DNA of 64,000 bases. It comes from Oceaniglobus roseus (lineage in GTDB: Bacteria > Pseudomonadota > Alphaproteobacteria > Rhodobacterales > Rhodobacteraceae). Each line of letters begins with the position of its first letter. Positions within the stretch are counted from its first letter, which is position 1. The DNA is taken from contig NZ_PNOS01000008.1 of assembly GCF_002869745.1 (NCBI RefSeq), forward strand, positions 1 to 64,000, in the 5' to 3' direction. Below, piece by piece: positions 16,795-25,024 of this stretch. Both the position numbers and the translations under genes were made by a program. The notes beneath the pieces were generated by a model. That model was not told where the DNA came from and made no database searches. It saw only the letters and a list, made by a program, of their open reading frames with translations.

Positions 16795-17604
16795 ATGGAC
16801 CCCAATCGGCTCAAGGGTAAGAACATTCTGATCACCGGCGCGGCCCGCGGCATGGGCGCGGCCAACGCCGAAGCCTTCGCGGCCCAGGGCGCCAACGTCT
16901 GCCTCGGCGACCTCGACGGCGACGCGGCCGAAGCCATGGCCGGGAAGATCAACGGCGCGGGCGGCGGCAAGGCGATCGCGGTGAGGATGGACGTGACGAA
17001 GCGCGCCGACAACGCCGCCGCCGTCGCCGCCACGGTCGAGGCCTTCGGCTCGATCAACGTCGGACTGTTCAACGCGGGGCTCAACAAGCCGCGGTTCTTC
17101 ATGGACATCGACGAGGACAACTGGGACCTCATCATGAACGTGAACACCAAGGCGATGTGGCTCGGGATGCAGGAGACCGCGAATCAGATGATCGCCCAGG
17201 GTCCGATGGAGGGGCATCCCTACAAGCTGATCAACGTCGGCTCCATCGCCTCGAGAAAGCCCCTGGTGGATGTGACGGTCTACTGCACCTCGAAATACGG
17301 CTGCCTCGCCCTGACCCACTGCGGCGCCATCGCGCTTTCCGAGCACAACATCACCGTCAACGGCTACGCCCCCGGCGTCGTCGTGACCCCGCTGTGGGAG
17401 CAGCTCGACAAGGATCTCGTGGACATCGGCTTCAAGCAGAAGGAAGGCCAGGCCTACGAGGACATCGTCCGCGACGCGCTCCAGATCAAGCGGGTCTCCT
17501 ATCCGAACGACATCACCGGCACCGCGTCCTTCCTCGCCAGCGACGACAGCGACTACATGACCGGCCAGATGATCCACATCGACGGCGGCTGGTGCATCCA
17601 GTGA
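16795..17604 (+). CDS. SDR family oxidoreductase
   Basis: A 269-residue short-chain dehydrogenase with cofactor motif TGAARGMG, LGDLDGD at the end of the second strand (NAD preference), NAGLN, the serine in VGSIASRKP, and YCTSKYG as catalytic Tyr-Lys. AAGGGAGG precedes ATG 16795. The final residues DYMTGQMIHIDGGWCIQ are typical. It is paralogous to the SDR at 12902-13699, on the other arm of the divergent locus. It follows the regulator by 21 bases and is likely co-transcribed with it. Confidence 0.93.
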   Translation: MDPNRLKGKNILITGAARGMGAANAEAFAAQGANVCLGDLDGDAAEAMAGKINGAGGGKAIAVRMDVTKRADNAAAVAATVEAFGSINVGLFNAGLNKPRFFMDIDEDNWDLIMNVNTKAMWLGMQETANQMIAQGPMEGHPYKLINVGSIASRKPLVDVTVYCTSKYGCLALTHCGAIALSEHNITVNGYAPGVVVTPLWEQLDKDLVDIGFKQKEGQAYEDIVRDALQIKRVSYPNDITGTASFLASDDSDYMTGQMIHIDGGWCIQ

Positions 17605-17611
17605 TGCCGCA

Positions 17612-17674
17612 GGGTGCGTGCCCGCACCCAGCTTCCCCCGAAATCCAACCAAGCGGTGCGTGCCAGCGCGCACC
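17612..17674 (+). repeat. Two similar tandem hairpins between SDR and M24 gene
   Basis: Hairpin one (17612-17629) has arms GGGTGCG and CGCACCC with a four-base loop. Hairpin two (17655-17674) has arms GGTGCG and CGCACC. Both contain GGTGCGTGCC. They lie within an operon, so they may affect mRNA processing or relative expression. Confidence 0.45.
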
Positions 17675-17688
17675 CTGAGGAGAACGCC

Positions 17689-18987
17689 ATGTCACGCGCA
17701 TTGATGCCGAACCTGCTGACCCCCAAGGACCTGGAACCCAACTGGGAATGGCGCGAGCGCCTGCCCGCCTGGGGCCACACCTCGGTCGATTTCGAACGCC
17801 GGATCGACCACGACCGCCTGCGCCGCTACCGCCTCGCGCGCACCCGCCAGTCGCTCCAGAACTCGCAGGCGGGCTCGCTGCTGCTGTTCGACGTGAACAA
17901 CATCCGCTACGTCACCGCCACCAAGATCGGCGAGTGGGAGCGGGACAAGATGTGCCGCTTCTGCCTGCTGACCGGCGACGACAGCCCCTATGTCTGGGAC
18001 TTCGGCTCGGCCGCCGTCCACCACAAGCGCTATTCCGACTGGCTGGAACCCGACCACTGCCTTGCCGGCGTCGTCGGCATGCGCGGCACGATCCCGCCCG
18101 ACTTCGGGCTGATGCAGAAATACGCCAAGATGATCGCCCAGCTGATCAAGGACGCGGGCATGGCCGACATGCCCGTCGGCGTGGACTATGCCGAAACCGC
18201 GATGTTCCACGCACTCCAGGCGGAAGGGATCAAGGTGGTGGACGGCCAGCAGATCATGCTGGCGGCGCGCGAGATCAAGAACTGGGACGAAATCCAGCTT
18301 CTGACCCAGGCGGCCAGCATGGTCGACGGCGTCTATCACATGATCTACGAGGAGCTGAAGCCGGGCGTGCGCGAGAACGACATCGTCGCGCTCAGCAACA
18401 AGATGCTCTACGAGATGGGCAGCGACGACGTCGAGGCGATCAACGCCATCTCGGGCGAGCGCTGCAACCCGCATCCCCACAACTTCACCGACCGGCTGAT
18501 CCGGCCCGGCGATCAGGCGTTCTTCGACATCCTCCAGTCCTATCAGGGGTACAGAACGTGCTACTACCGCACGTTCAACGTCGGCCGCGCGACGCCCTCG
18601 CAGAACGACGCCTACGTGAAGGCGCGGGAATGGATCGACGCCTCGATCGCGATGATCAAGCCGGGCGTGACGACCGACAAGGTGGCCGAGGTCTGGCCCA
18701 CCGCGGAATCGCTCGGCTTTCCGAACGAGGATGCCGCCTTCGGCCTCCAGTTCGGGCACGGCCTGGGCCTTGCGCTTCACGAACGCCCGATCATCAGCCG
18801 CGCGATCAGCCTCGACCACCCGATGGAGATCCAGACCGGCATGGTCTTCGCGCTGGAAACCTACTGCCCCGCGACGGACGGCTATTCCGCCGCCCGGATC
18901 GAGGAAGAGGTGGTGGTGACCGAGACGGGGTGCGAGGTCATCTCGCTGTTCCCGGCGGAAGAGCTGCCGATCGCCAACCGCTACTGA
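17689..18987 (+). CDS. M24 family (Xaa-Pro peptidase / creatinase-like) hydrolase with altered metal site
   Basis: The 432-residue protein has an N-terminal creatinase-like domain (SLLLFDVNNIRYVTATKIGEW) and a C-terminal pita-bread domain. Four of five metal ligands align: Asp280 in FFDIL, His357 in FGHGLG, Glu390 in FALETY, Glu405 in RIEEEV. The second aspartate is replaced by Cys291 in YRTCYYRTF, eleven residues after Asp280, exactly the PepP spacing. It may therefore be a hydrolase or lyase that works with an unusual metal or none, as creatinase does. It is related to but distinct from DddP. The position between an SDR and 2-oxo-acid dehydrogenase genes suggests C-N or C-X bond cleavage in a catabolic pathway. 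Confidence 0.85.
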   Translation: MSRALMPNLLTPKDLEPNWEWRERLPAWGHTSVDFERRIDHDRLRRYRLARTRQSLQNSQAGSLLLFDVNNIRYVTATKIGEWERDKMCRFCLLTGDDSPYVWDFGSAAVHHKRYSDWLEPDHCLAGVVGMRGTIPPDFGLMQKYAKMIAQLIKDAGMADMPVGVDYAETAMFHALQAEGIKVVDGQQIMLAAREIKNWDEIQLLTQAASMVDGVYHMIYEELKPGVRENDIVALSNKMLYEMGSDDVEAINAISGERCNPHPHNFTDRLIRPGDQAFFDILQSYQGYRTCYYRTFNVGRATPSQNDAYVKAREWIDASIAMIKPGVTTDKVAEVWPTAESLGFPNEDAAFGLQFGHGLGLALHERPIISRAISLDHPMEIQTGMVFALETYCPATDGYSAARIEEEVVVTETGCEVISLFPAEELPIANRY

Positions 18988-19001
18988 GCCCCGTTCCAGC
19001 T

Positions 19002-19067
19002 GTCATCCTCGGGCCTGACCCGAGGATCTCCCGGCCAGCAGATCCTCGGGTCGAGCCCGAGGATGAC
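19002..19067. repeat. REP/BIME-like compound palindrome
   Basis: Two 28-base arms (19002-19029 and 19040-19067) are inverted copies matching at 26 of 28 positions, separated by ten bases. Each arm itself contains the palindrome CCTCGGG...CCCGAGG. The element fills the space between the M24 gene and the E1 alpha gene. It would fold into a strong mRNA structure. Confidence 0.7.
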
Positions 19068-19092
19068 GGCCTGCATCTTTCGAGGACCCGCC

Positions 19093-20064
19093 ATGTCCAA
19101 GACGAACACCGAAGACTACCTGCGCATGTATACCCAGATGGTGCGGATCCGCGCCTTCGAGGACAACGCCAACCAGCTTTACCTCTCGGCCAAGATGCCG
19201 GGCCTGACCCACATGTATTCGGGCCAGGAGGCGGTCGCCGTCGGCATCTGCGAGGCGCTGACCCCCGAGGACAAGATCACCTCGACCCACCGCGGCCACG
19301 GCCATTGCGTGGCCAAGGGCGCGAACTTCAGGGAGATGTTCTGCGAGCTTCTCGGCAAGGAAGAGGGATATTGCCGCGGCAAGGGCGGCTCGATGCACAT
19401 CGCCGACCAGGGCAACGGCAACCTCGGGGCCAATGCCATCGTCGGCGGCTCCATGGGCATCGCCACGGGCGCCGCGATGTCGGCGAAGATGCAGAAGAAC
19501 GGCCGCGTCGCCGTCTGCTTCTTCGGTGACGGCGCGACGGCCCAGGGGCTCTGGTACGAGGTGATGAACATGGCCGCCCTCTGGGGCCTGCCGGTGATCT
19601 ATGCCTGCGAGAACAACGGCTATTCCGAGTACACCAAGACCGAGGAGATCGCCGCCGGCTCGATCACCGCGCGCGCCGAGGCCTTCGGGATCGAGAGCTT
19701 CGAGGTCGACGGGCAGGACGTGCTGGCGGTGAACCAGCTGACCCAGAAGCTGGTCGAGCGGTGCAGGAAGGGCGAAGGGCCGTTCTTCATGAATCTCAAG
19801 ACCTACCGCTACCACGGCCACCACGTGGGCGACATCAACCGCGACTACTACCGCGCGAAGGACGAGGAGGCCGAGTGGAAGACCACCCGCGACCCGATCA
19901 CCAACTTCGGCAAGTGGCTGGAATCCGAGAAGATCGTCACCACCGACGAGCTGGTGGAGATCAACGAGAAGATCCGGAAGGAGGCGGAAGACGCCGTCGC
20001 CTACGCGCTGGACGCGAAATATCCCGACGTGTCCGAAGTCGACATGCACGTCTACGCGGCCTGA
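19093..20064 (+). CDS. 2-oxo-acid / acetoin dehydrogenase E1 component, alpha subunit
   Basis: A 323-residue thiamine-diphosphate-dependent subunit close to AcoA/PdhA. ATG 19093 is chosen (MSKTNTEDYLRMYTQMVRI); an upstream in-frame ATG lies in the repeat. The TPP motif runs GDGATAQG to ENNGYSEYT. HRGHGHCVAKG and the phosphorylation-loop-like YRYHGHHVGD fit the family. Acetoin, pyruvate and branched-chain enzymes look alike at this level; AcoA-like is my best guess because of the short N-terminus and gene order. The beta subunit follows after 11 bases. Confidence 0.9.
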   Translation: MSKTNTEDYLRMYTQMVRIRAFEDNANQLYLSAKMPGLTHMYSGQEAVAVGICEALTPEDKITSTHRGHGHCVAKGANFREMFCELLGKEEGYCRGKGGSMHIADQGNGNLGANAIVGGSMGIATGAAMSAKMQKNGRVAVCFFGDGATAQGLWYEVMNMAALWGLPVIYACENNGYSEYTKTEEIAAGSITARAEAFGIESFEVDGQDVLAVNQLTQKLVERCRKGEGPFFMNLKTYRYHGHHVGDINRDYYRAKDEEAEWKTTRDPITNFGKWLESEKIVTTDELVEINEKIRKEAEDAVAYALDAKYPDVSEVDMHVYAA

Positions 20065-20075
20065 GGAGAGACGAG

Positions 20076-21071
20076 ATGCGAGAGATCACCCTGTCCAAGG
20101 CCGTGAACGAGGCAATCGCCGAGGAGATGCGCCGCGACCCCACCGTGTTCCTGCTGGGCGAGGACGTGGCCGAGGCCGGCACGCCCTTCAAGGTCCTGTC
20201 GGGCCTTGTCGAGGAGTTCGGCACCGAGCGCGTCATCGACACGCCGATTTCCGAGCCGGGATTCGTCGGCCTCGCCGTCGGCGCCGCGATGACCGGCACC
20301 CGGCCCATCGTCGACCTGATGTTCGGCGATTTCATCTTCCTCGTCATGGACCAGCTCTGCAACCAGGCAGCCAAGACCCACTACATGTCCGGCGGCAAGC
20401 TGAACGTGCCGATGGTGCTGCGGACCAACATGGGGGCGACACGGCGGTCTGCCGCCCAGCACTCGCAGTCGCTGCATGCGCTGGTGGCCCATATCCCGGG
20501 GCTGAAGGTGGCGATGCCGTCCTCGGCCTACGAGGCGAAGGGGCTGATGAAGACCGCGATCCGGGACAACAACCCGGTCGTGATCTTCGAAGACAAGCTG
20601 ATGTACCAGGACAAGGCCCCGGTGCCGGAGGAGGAATACCTGATCCCCTTCGGCGTCGCCAACATCAAGCGCGAGGGGACGGACATCACCCTGATCGCCA
20701 CCTCCTCCATGGTGCAAGTGGCCGAGAAGGCCGCCGAGATCCTGGAAAAGGAGGGCATCAGCGCCGAGGTCATCGACCCCCGCACCATCGTGCCGCTGGA
20801 CGAGGAGACGCTGCTGAAGTCGGTCAGGAAGACCTCCCGCGCCATCGTCATCGACGAGGGGCACCAGAGCTATGGCATCACCGGAGAGATCGCGTCGCGG
20901 CTGACCGAGAAGGCGTTCTACCACCTCGACGCGCCGGTGATGCGGATGGGAGCCATGGACGTGCCGGTGCCGTTCTCGCCCGCGCTGGAGGATGTCACCG
21001 TTCCGACGCCCGAGGGGGTCGCGGCCAATGCGCGCAAGCTTTGCGGCGGCGAGTTGATCCATGCCGCATGA
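20076..21071 (+). CDS. 2-oxo-acid / acetoin dehydrogenase E1 component, beta subunit
   Basis: A 331-residue E1 beta with the conserved opening REITLSKAVNEAIAEEMRRD, VFLLGEDVAEAGTPFKVLSGL, and ETPISEPGF-like DTPISEPGFVGLAVGAAMTG. The middle has FGDFIFLVMDQLCNQAAK and the C-terminal transketolase domain has IDEGHQSYGITGEIASRL. GAGGAG lies upstream of ATG 20076. It overlaps the lipoyl protein gene by 11 bases, so the complex subunits are translationally coupled. Confidence 0.92.
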   Translation: MREITLSKAVNEAIAEEMRRDPTVFLLGEDVAEAGTPFKVLSGLVEEFGTERVIDTPISEPGFVGLAVGAAMTGTRPIVDLMFGDFIFLVMDQLCNQAAKTHYMSGGKLNVPMVLRTNMGATRRSAAQHSQSLHALVAHIPGLKVAMPSSAYEAKGLMKTAIRDNNPVVIFEDKLMYQDKAPVPEEEYLIPFGVANIKREGTDITLIATSSMVQVAEKAAEILEKEGISAEVIDPRTIVPLDEETLLKSVRKTSRAIVIDEGHQSYGITGEIASRLTEKAFYHLDAPVMRMGAMDVPVPFSPALEDVTVPTPEGVAANARKLCGGELIHAA

Positions 21072-22419
21072 AGTGATCATGCCGGCCCTCGGGATGGCCC
21101 AGGACAGCGGCGTCATCGTCTCGTGGCTGAAGCAGCCCGGCGACGCCGTGGCCGAGGGCGACGCGCTGTTCGAGGTCGAAACCGACAAGGCGACAATGGA
21201 GGTCGAGGCCCAGGGCAGCGGCTATCTCACCGGCGTGACCGCCAGTGCCGGGGACGCCGTGCCGGTGGGCCAGGTGATCGCCATGATCACCGAGACGGCA
21301 GAGGAGGACTCGGCCCCTTCCCCCGCGAACGGAGCCGAAGCCCCGCCCGACGCTGAACCGGCTTCGGGGGACAGGACAATGCCCGAGGGGAAGACCATCA
21401 TCATGCCGGCCCTCGGCATGGCGCAGGACACCGGGCTTCTCGTCAGCTGGCAGAAGCAGCCCGGCGATGCCGTCTCCGCCGACGACACGCTGTTCGAGGT
21501 CGAGACCGACAAGGCCGCCATGGAGGTCCCCGCGGGCTTCGACGGCTACGTCGCCGCCCTGCTGGCCGAGCCGGGGGAAGAGATCCCGGTCGGCGGTTCC
21601 GTGGCGATCATCAGCGCCAAGAAACCCGGCGCGCCCTTCATGCAGAGCGCGAAGGCCGGGGGCGCTCCGGCGGCCAAGGCGCCCGGGAAAGCCGCCGAGG
21701 CGAAAGCGCCGGAAGCCAAGGCCGAGGCGTCCGCGAAACCGGCGAAGGAAGCAACGCCTGCCATGGCACGCAGCGACGGCCGCATCCTCGCCTCGCCGAA
21801 GGCGCGCAGGCTGGCGCTGGAGCGGGGACTCGACCTGCGGCGGCTGGCCGAGGCGGGGCATCCGCAGCCGTTCCACGTCAAGGATCTGGAAACCCTTGCC
21901 GCCCTGCCCGCCGAGGCGCCGGGGACGGAGACCTCCACGGCGGCCGGCACCGCGCCCGCCGCAGCATCCCGCCGCCTCTGCGCCGAGGTGCCGGAAGCGG
22001 GCTTCACGGCCTTCTGCGCCTGGGCGAAGGACAAGCTCGGGATCACCGACGCCGCATCGCTTCTCGCGGGGTTCGCCGCCGCGGGGCTCAGGACCGGTGA
22101 CAGCCCCCTGACCATCGCCGTCAGCGCCTTCGGCAGCACACGGCACTACGCCGACCCAGACCGCCCGTGGCTGGGCCGGGCCAGGGCCGAGGCCCCGGAG
22201 GGCACGCCGCATCTCCTGCTGCGCGACCTGCGCCACGCGCCGCTCTCCTTCGTCTCGCTCGGGGCCGAAGACTGCCCCGTCCTGACCCTGACCCGGCACG
22301 GCGAGACCCTGACCATCACCCTCGAGTGCGGCGCCGGTCAGCTCGGGGCCGAGGCGGCGCTCACCCTTCTCACCGGCTTCGCGGGGAGGATGGAGCAGCC
22401 GCTCCGCCACCTGCTCTAA
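21061..22419 (+). CDS. Double-lipoyl E2-like protein with degenerate acyltransferase domain
   Basis: The 452-residue protein carries two lipoyl domains with attachment lysines Lys43 and Lys151 in ETDKATMEV and ETDKAAMEV. An Ala/Pro/Lys linker follows, then a peripheral-subunit-binding domain near residues 240-278 (RILASPKARRLALERGLDLR). Residues about 300-452 align loosely with an E2 catalytic domain but lack the DHR..(D/N)G active-site motif; the matching place reads LECGAGQLGAEAAL. It can therefore carry the acyl group but probably not catalyse transfer. The catalytic partner is the lipoyl-less E2 at 23894, two genes on. Confidence 0.85.
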   Translation: MPHEVIMPALGMAQDSGVIVSWLKQPGDAVAEGDALFEVETDKATMEVEAQGSGYLTGVTASAGDAVPVGQVIAMITETAEEDSAPSPANGAEAPPDAEPASGDRTMPEGKTIIMPALGMAQDTGLLVSWQKQPGDAVSADDTLFEVETDKAAMEVPAGFDGYVAALLAEPGEEIPVGGSVAIISAKKPGAPFMQSAKAGGAPAAKAPGKAAEAKAPEAKAEASAKPAKEATPAMARSDGRILASPKARRLALERGLDLRRLAEAGHPQPFHVKDLETLAALPAEAPGTETSTAAGTAPAAASRRLCAEVPEAGFTAFCAWAKDKLGITDAASLLAGFAAAGLRTGDSPLTIAVSAFGSTRHYADPDRPWLGRARAEAPEGTPHLLLRDLRHAPLSFVSLGAEDCPVLTLTRHGETLTITLECGAGQLGAEAALTLLTGFAGRMEQPLRHLL

Positions 22420-22435
22420 CGAAACGGAGTTCACC

Positions 22436-23884
22436 ATGGACGCCACGTTCCAGATCGACCACACCGACCTCTTCATCGACGGCAAGTGGAAGCAGGGCGC
22501 CGAGGGCGCGCGCTTCGACGTCATCAACCCGGCCAACGAGACGGTGCTCGCCTCCGTCGCCTCGGCCGAGATCGCCGATGCCGACGCGGCCCTCGACGCT
22601 GCCGAAGCGGCGATGAAGGACTGGGCCGCCCGCACGCCCCGCCAGCGCTCGGAAGTGCTGCGCAAGGCGTGGGAGCTGATGGCCGCGCGGCTCGACCATT
22701 TCGCCCGGCTCATCACGCTGGAGAACGGCAAGGCCAGGAACGACGCCATGGGCGAGGCGACCTATGCCGCCGAGTTCTTCCGCTGGTTCGCCGAGGAAGC
22801 GGTGCGCGCCGATGGCCTGCTGACCCACGCCCCCGCCTCGGGCGCGCGGATCATGGTGCAGCACAAGCCCGCGGGCCTCGCCGTGCTGGTGACGCCCTGG
22901 AACTACCCCGCCGCCATGGGCACGCGGAAGATCGCCCCGGCGCTGGCCGCGGGCTGCGGCGTCATCATCAAGCCCGCCTCGGAAACGCCCCTGACCATGC
23001 TCGCGCTGATGCCGCTGCTGGCCGAGGCCGGGGTGCCGGACGGCCTTGTCAACGTGCTGCCCAGCCGCCGCACCGGCGCGCTGGTCGATCACATGCTGCA
23101 CGATCCGCGGGTGCGCGTCGTCAGCTTCACCGGCTCCACCGGGGTCGGCCGAAAGCTGCTGCACTCCGCCGCCGACCAGGTGCTGAAACCGGCGATGGAG
23201 CTTGGCGGCAACGCGCCGCTGATCGTGTTCGAGGACGCCGACCTCGACACGGCCGTCACCGGCACGATGCTCGCCAAGATGCGGAACCTCGGCGAGGCCT
23301 GCACGGCGGCGAACCGGATCTACGTCCACGCCGACATCGCAGAAGCCTTCACCGCGAAGCTGACCGAGGCGATGGCGAAGCTGAAGGTCGGCGACGGCAC
23401 CGATCCCAGCGTCGACGTCGGCCCGCTGGTCAACGCCGACACCCGCGACAAGGTGGCGGCCTTCGTGGCCGATGCCGTGGCGAAGGGCGCGAAGATCGAA
23501 TGCGGCGGCAAGGCGCCCGAGGGCAAGGGGTATTACTACCCGCCCACGGTGCTGTCGAACGTTCCCGAGACCGCCGACTGCGTCCATGACGAGATCTTCG
23601 GCCCCGTCGCCGCGCTCCAGACCTTCACCGACACCGAGGACGTGATCCGCCGCGCGAACGACACCGAGTACGGCCTTGTCGCCTATGTGTTTTCCGAGGA
23701 TTTCAAGCGCGCGCTGCAGGTCTGCGAGCGGCTGGACTACGGCATGGTCGGGCTGAACCGCGGCCTCGTCTCGGACCCCGCGGCGCCCTTCGGCGGCACC
23801 AAGCAGTCGGGCCTCGGGCGCGAGGGGGGGCACGAGGGGATGCTGGAATTCATGGAAAGCCAGTACATCTCGGCAAGCTGGTGA
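22436..23884 (+). CDS. NAD(P)-dependent aldehyde dehydrogenase (succinate-semialdehyde dehydrogenase-like)
   Basis: A 482-residue aldehyde dehydrogenase of the GabD class. Visible motifs are TPWNYPAAMGTRKIAPALAAG, the glycine turn FTGSTGVG, the general-base glutamate in MELGGNAPLIVFEDAD, and catalytic cysteine in GEACTAANRIYVH. The end GLNRGLVSDPAAPFGGTKQS is typical of succinate/glutarate semialdehyde enzymes. It lies between the two halves of the E2, so it probably oxidises an aldehyde intermediate of the same pathway. An intact ribosome site precedes ATG 22436. Confidence 0.93.
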   Translation: MDATFQIDHTDLFIDGKWKQGAEGARFDVINPANETVLASVASAEIADADAALDAAEAAMKDWAARTPRQRSEVLRKAWELMAARLDHFARLITLENGKARNDAMGEATYAAEFFRWFAEEAVRADGLLTHAPASGARIMVQHKPAGLAVLVTPWNYPAAMGTRKIAPALAAGCGVIIKPASETPLTMLALMPLLAEAGVPDGLVNVLPSRRTGALVDHMLHDPRVRVVSFTGSTGVGRKLLHSAADQVLKPAMELGGNAPLIVFEDADLDTAVTGTMLAKMRNLGEACTAANRIYVHADIAEAFTAKLTEAMAKLKVGDGTDPSVDVGPLVNADTRDKVAAFVADAVAKGAKIECGGKAPEGKGYYYPPTVLSNVPETADCVHDEIFGPVAALQTFTDTEDVIRRANDTEYGLVAYVFSEDFKRALQVCERLDYGMVGLNRGLVSDPAAPFGGTKQSGLGREGGHEGMLEFMESQYISASW

Positions 23885-23893
23885 GGAGCTGAC

Positions 23894-24784
23894 ATGGCTG
23901 ACGTGATCGCAAGCCCCTCGGTCCGGGCGATGGCCCGCAACAAGGGCATCGACATCGACCGGCTGGCCGAGGGCCTCGGCCGCCAGACCATCGGGCCGGA
24001 GGATCTGGGCGGCGGTGCCGCCCCTGCATCTACCGCGCCTGCTGCGCCGGATGCTGCGAATTACTGGGACGTGGACCATACCGGGTACGGCCCCGTGACC
24101 GAGGAGCCGATGAGCCGCTTCGCGCAGGCCGCCGCCCGCAACCTCGCCGCCGCGCAGGCGCTGATCCCGGCGGTGACCCACCACGACCGCGCGGACGTGA
24201 CGGCGATCGAGGCGCTCAGGGCCGAGTTGAAGCCGGAAGCGCAGGCGCGCGGCGTCCGGCTGACCGCCCTCGCCTTCCACGTCAAGGCGCTGGCCCGGGC
24301 GCTGCGCGAGTTCCCCAAGTTCAACGCCGCGCTCTCGACCGATGGCAAGACGCTGTACCTGCGGGAGTACGTGCACATCGGCATCGCCGTGGACACGGCG
24401 CATGGGCTGATGGTGCCGGTGATCCGTGACGCCGACCGGAAGGGCCTCTGGCGGATCGCGGCCGAGATCGCCGACCTTGCCTTCCGCGCCCAAGGCCGCA
24501 AGATCAGGCAGGACGAGATGGGCGGCGCGTCGATGACCATCACCAATCTCGGCGGCATCGGCGGCACGGCCTTCACCCCCATCGTCAACCCGCCCGAGGT
24601 TGCGATCCTCGGGATCACCCGCACCGTCACGGAAACGGTCTGGGACGGCGAAACGCCGCGTCCCGTCCCCATGGTGCCGCTCGACCTCAGCTACGACCAT
24701 CGCGTCATCAACGGCGCCGACGCCGCCCGATTCCTCGGCTTCTGCGGCCAGTTGCTGGGCGAACCCTTCAGAATGATGTTCTGA
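23894..24784 (+). CDS. E2 dihydrolipoamide acyltransferase lacking a lipoyl domain
   Basis: The 296-residue protein begins directly with a peripheral-subunit-binding domain (residues about 5-37, ASPSVRAMARNKGIDIDRLA), a short Ala/Pro linker, and a complete 2-oxo-acid dehydrogenase acyltransferase domain (about 60-296). The active-site motif YDHRVINGA places the catalytic His at 269. MTITNLGGIGGTAFTPIVNPPEVAILG is also conserved. No lipoyl domain exists, so substrate must be delivered by the double-lipoyl protein encoded at 21061. GAGGAG precedes the ATG. It is the last gene of the operon. Confidence 0.93.
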   Translation: MADVIASPSVRAMARNKGIDIDRLAEGLGRQTIGPEDLGGGAAPASTAPAAPDAANYWDVDHTGYGPVTEEPMSRFAQAAARNLAAAQALIPAVTHHDRADVTAIEALRAELKPEAQARGVRLTALAFHVKALARALREFPKFNAALSTDGKTLYLREYVHIGIAVDTAHGLMVPVIRDADRKGLWRIAAEIADLAFRAQGRKIRQDEMGGASMTITNLGGIGGTAFTPIVNPPEVAILGITRTVTETVWDGETPRPVPMVPLDLSYDHRVINGADAARFLGFCGQLLGEPFRMMF

Positions 24785-24788
24785 GCCG

Positions 24789-24818
24789 CCGCGGCAGGAC
24801 CAAAACCTCCTGCCGCGG
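24789..24818 (+). terminator. Terminator-like hairpin after the E2 gene
   Basis: Perfect ten-base arms CCGCGGCAGG and CCTGCCGCGG flank ACCAAAACCT, five bases after the E2 stop codon. No T-run follows, as is common in high-GC genomes. Confidence 0.6.
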
Positions 24819-24912
24819 CCGCGGCCCCGGGCCCCGCATCCTCACTTCGCTGGATTGTACGACAACTCTGCCGCATTTTTCAGCAGCGGGGAAGGTTTCT
24901 GACGGCCGGGGT

Positions 24913-24935
24913 GTCAAATCAATTTGACTAGTCAA
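24913..24935. promoter_or_regulatory. Overlapping palindromes upstream of the peptide ABC operon
   Basis: GTCAAAT-CA-ATTTGAC (24913-24928) and TTGACTAGTCAA (24924-24935) are both perfect palindromes and overlap by five bases. They share the TTGAC half-site, so three half-sites lie in a row about 90-110 bases before the binding-protein start. In an otherwise very GC-rich region this is a strong operator candidate, perhaps for the ArsR-like regulator at 30424 (inference). Confidence 0.5.
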
Positions 24936-25024
24936 TCCGAACCGTCGTCCCCTGAGGGGGCAGGCCCGCGGGCCGGCCAACGCAAACGAAACGCCCCATT
25001 CCTTCCAACAAGGAGGTGACGGCC

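Noticed and set aside
17689-18987. DMSP lyase DddP as the identity of the M24 protein
   Set aside because: The fold is shared, but the N-terminal region and the metal-ligand pattern (Cys291 in place of Asp) do not match what I know of DddP.
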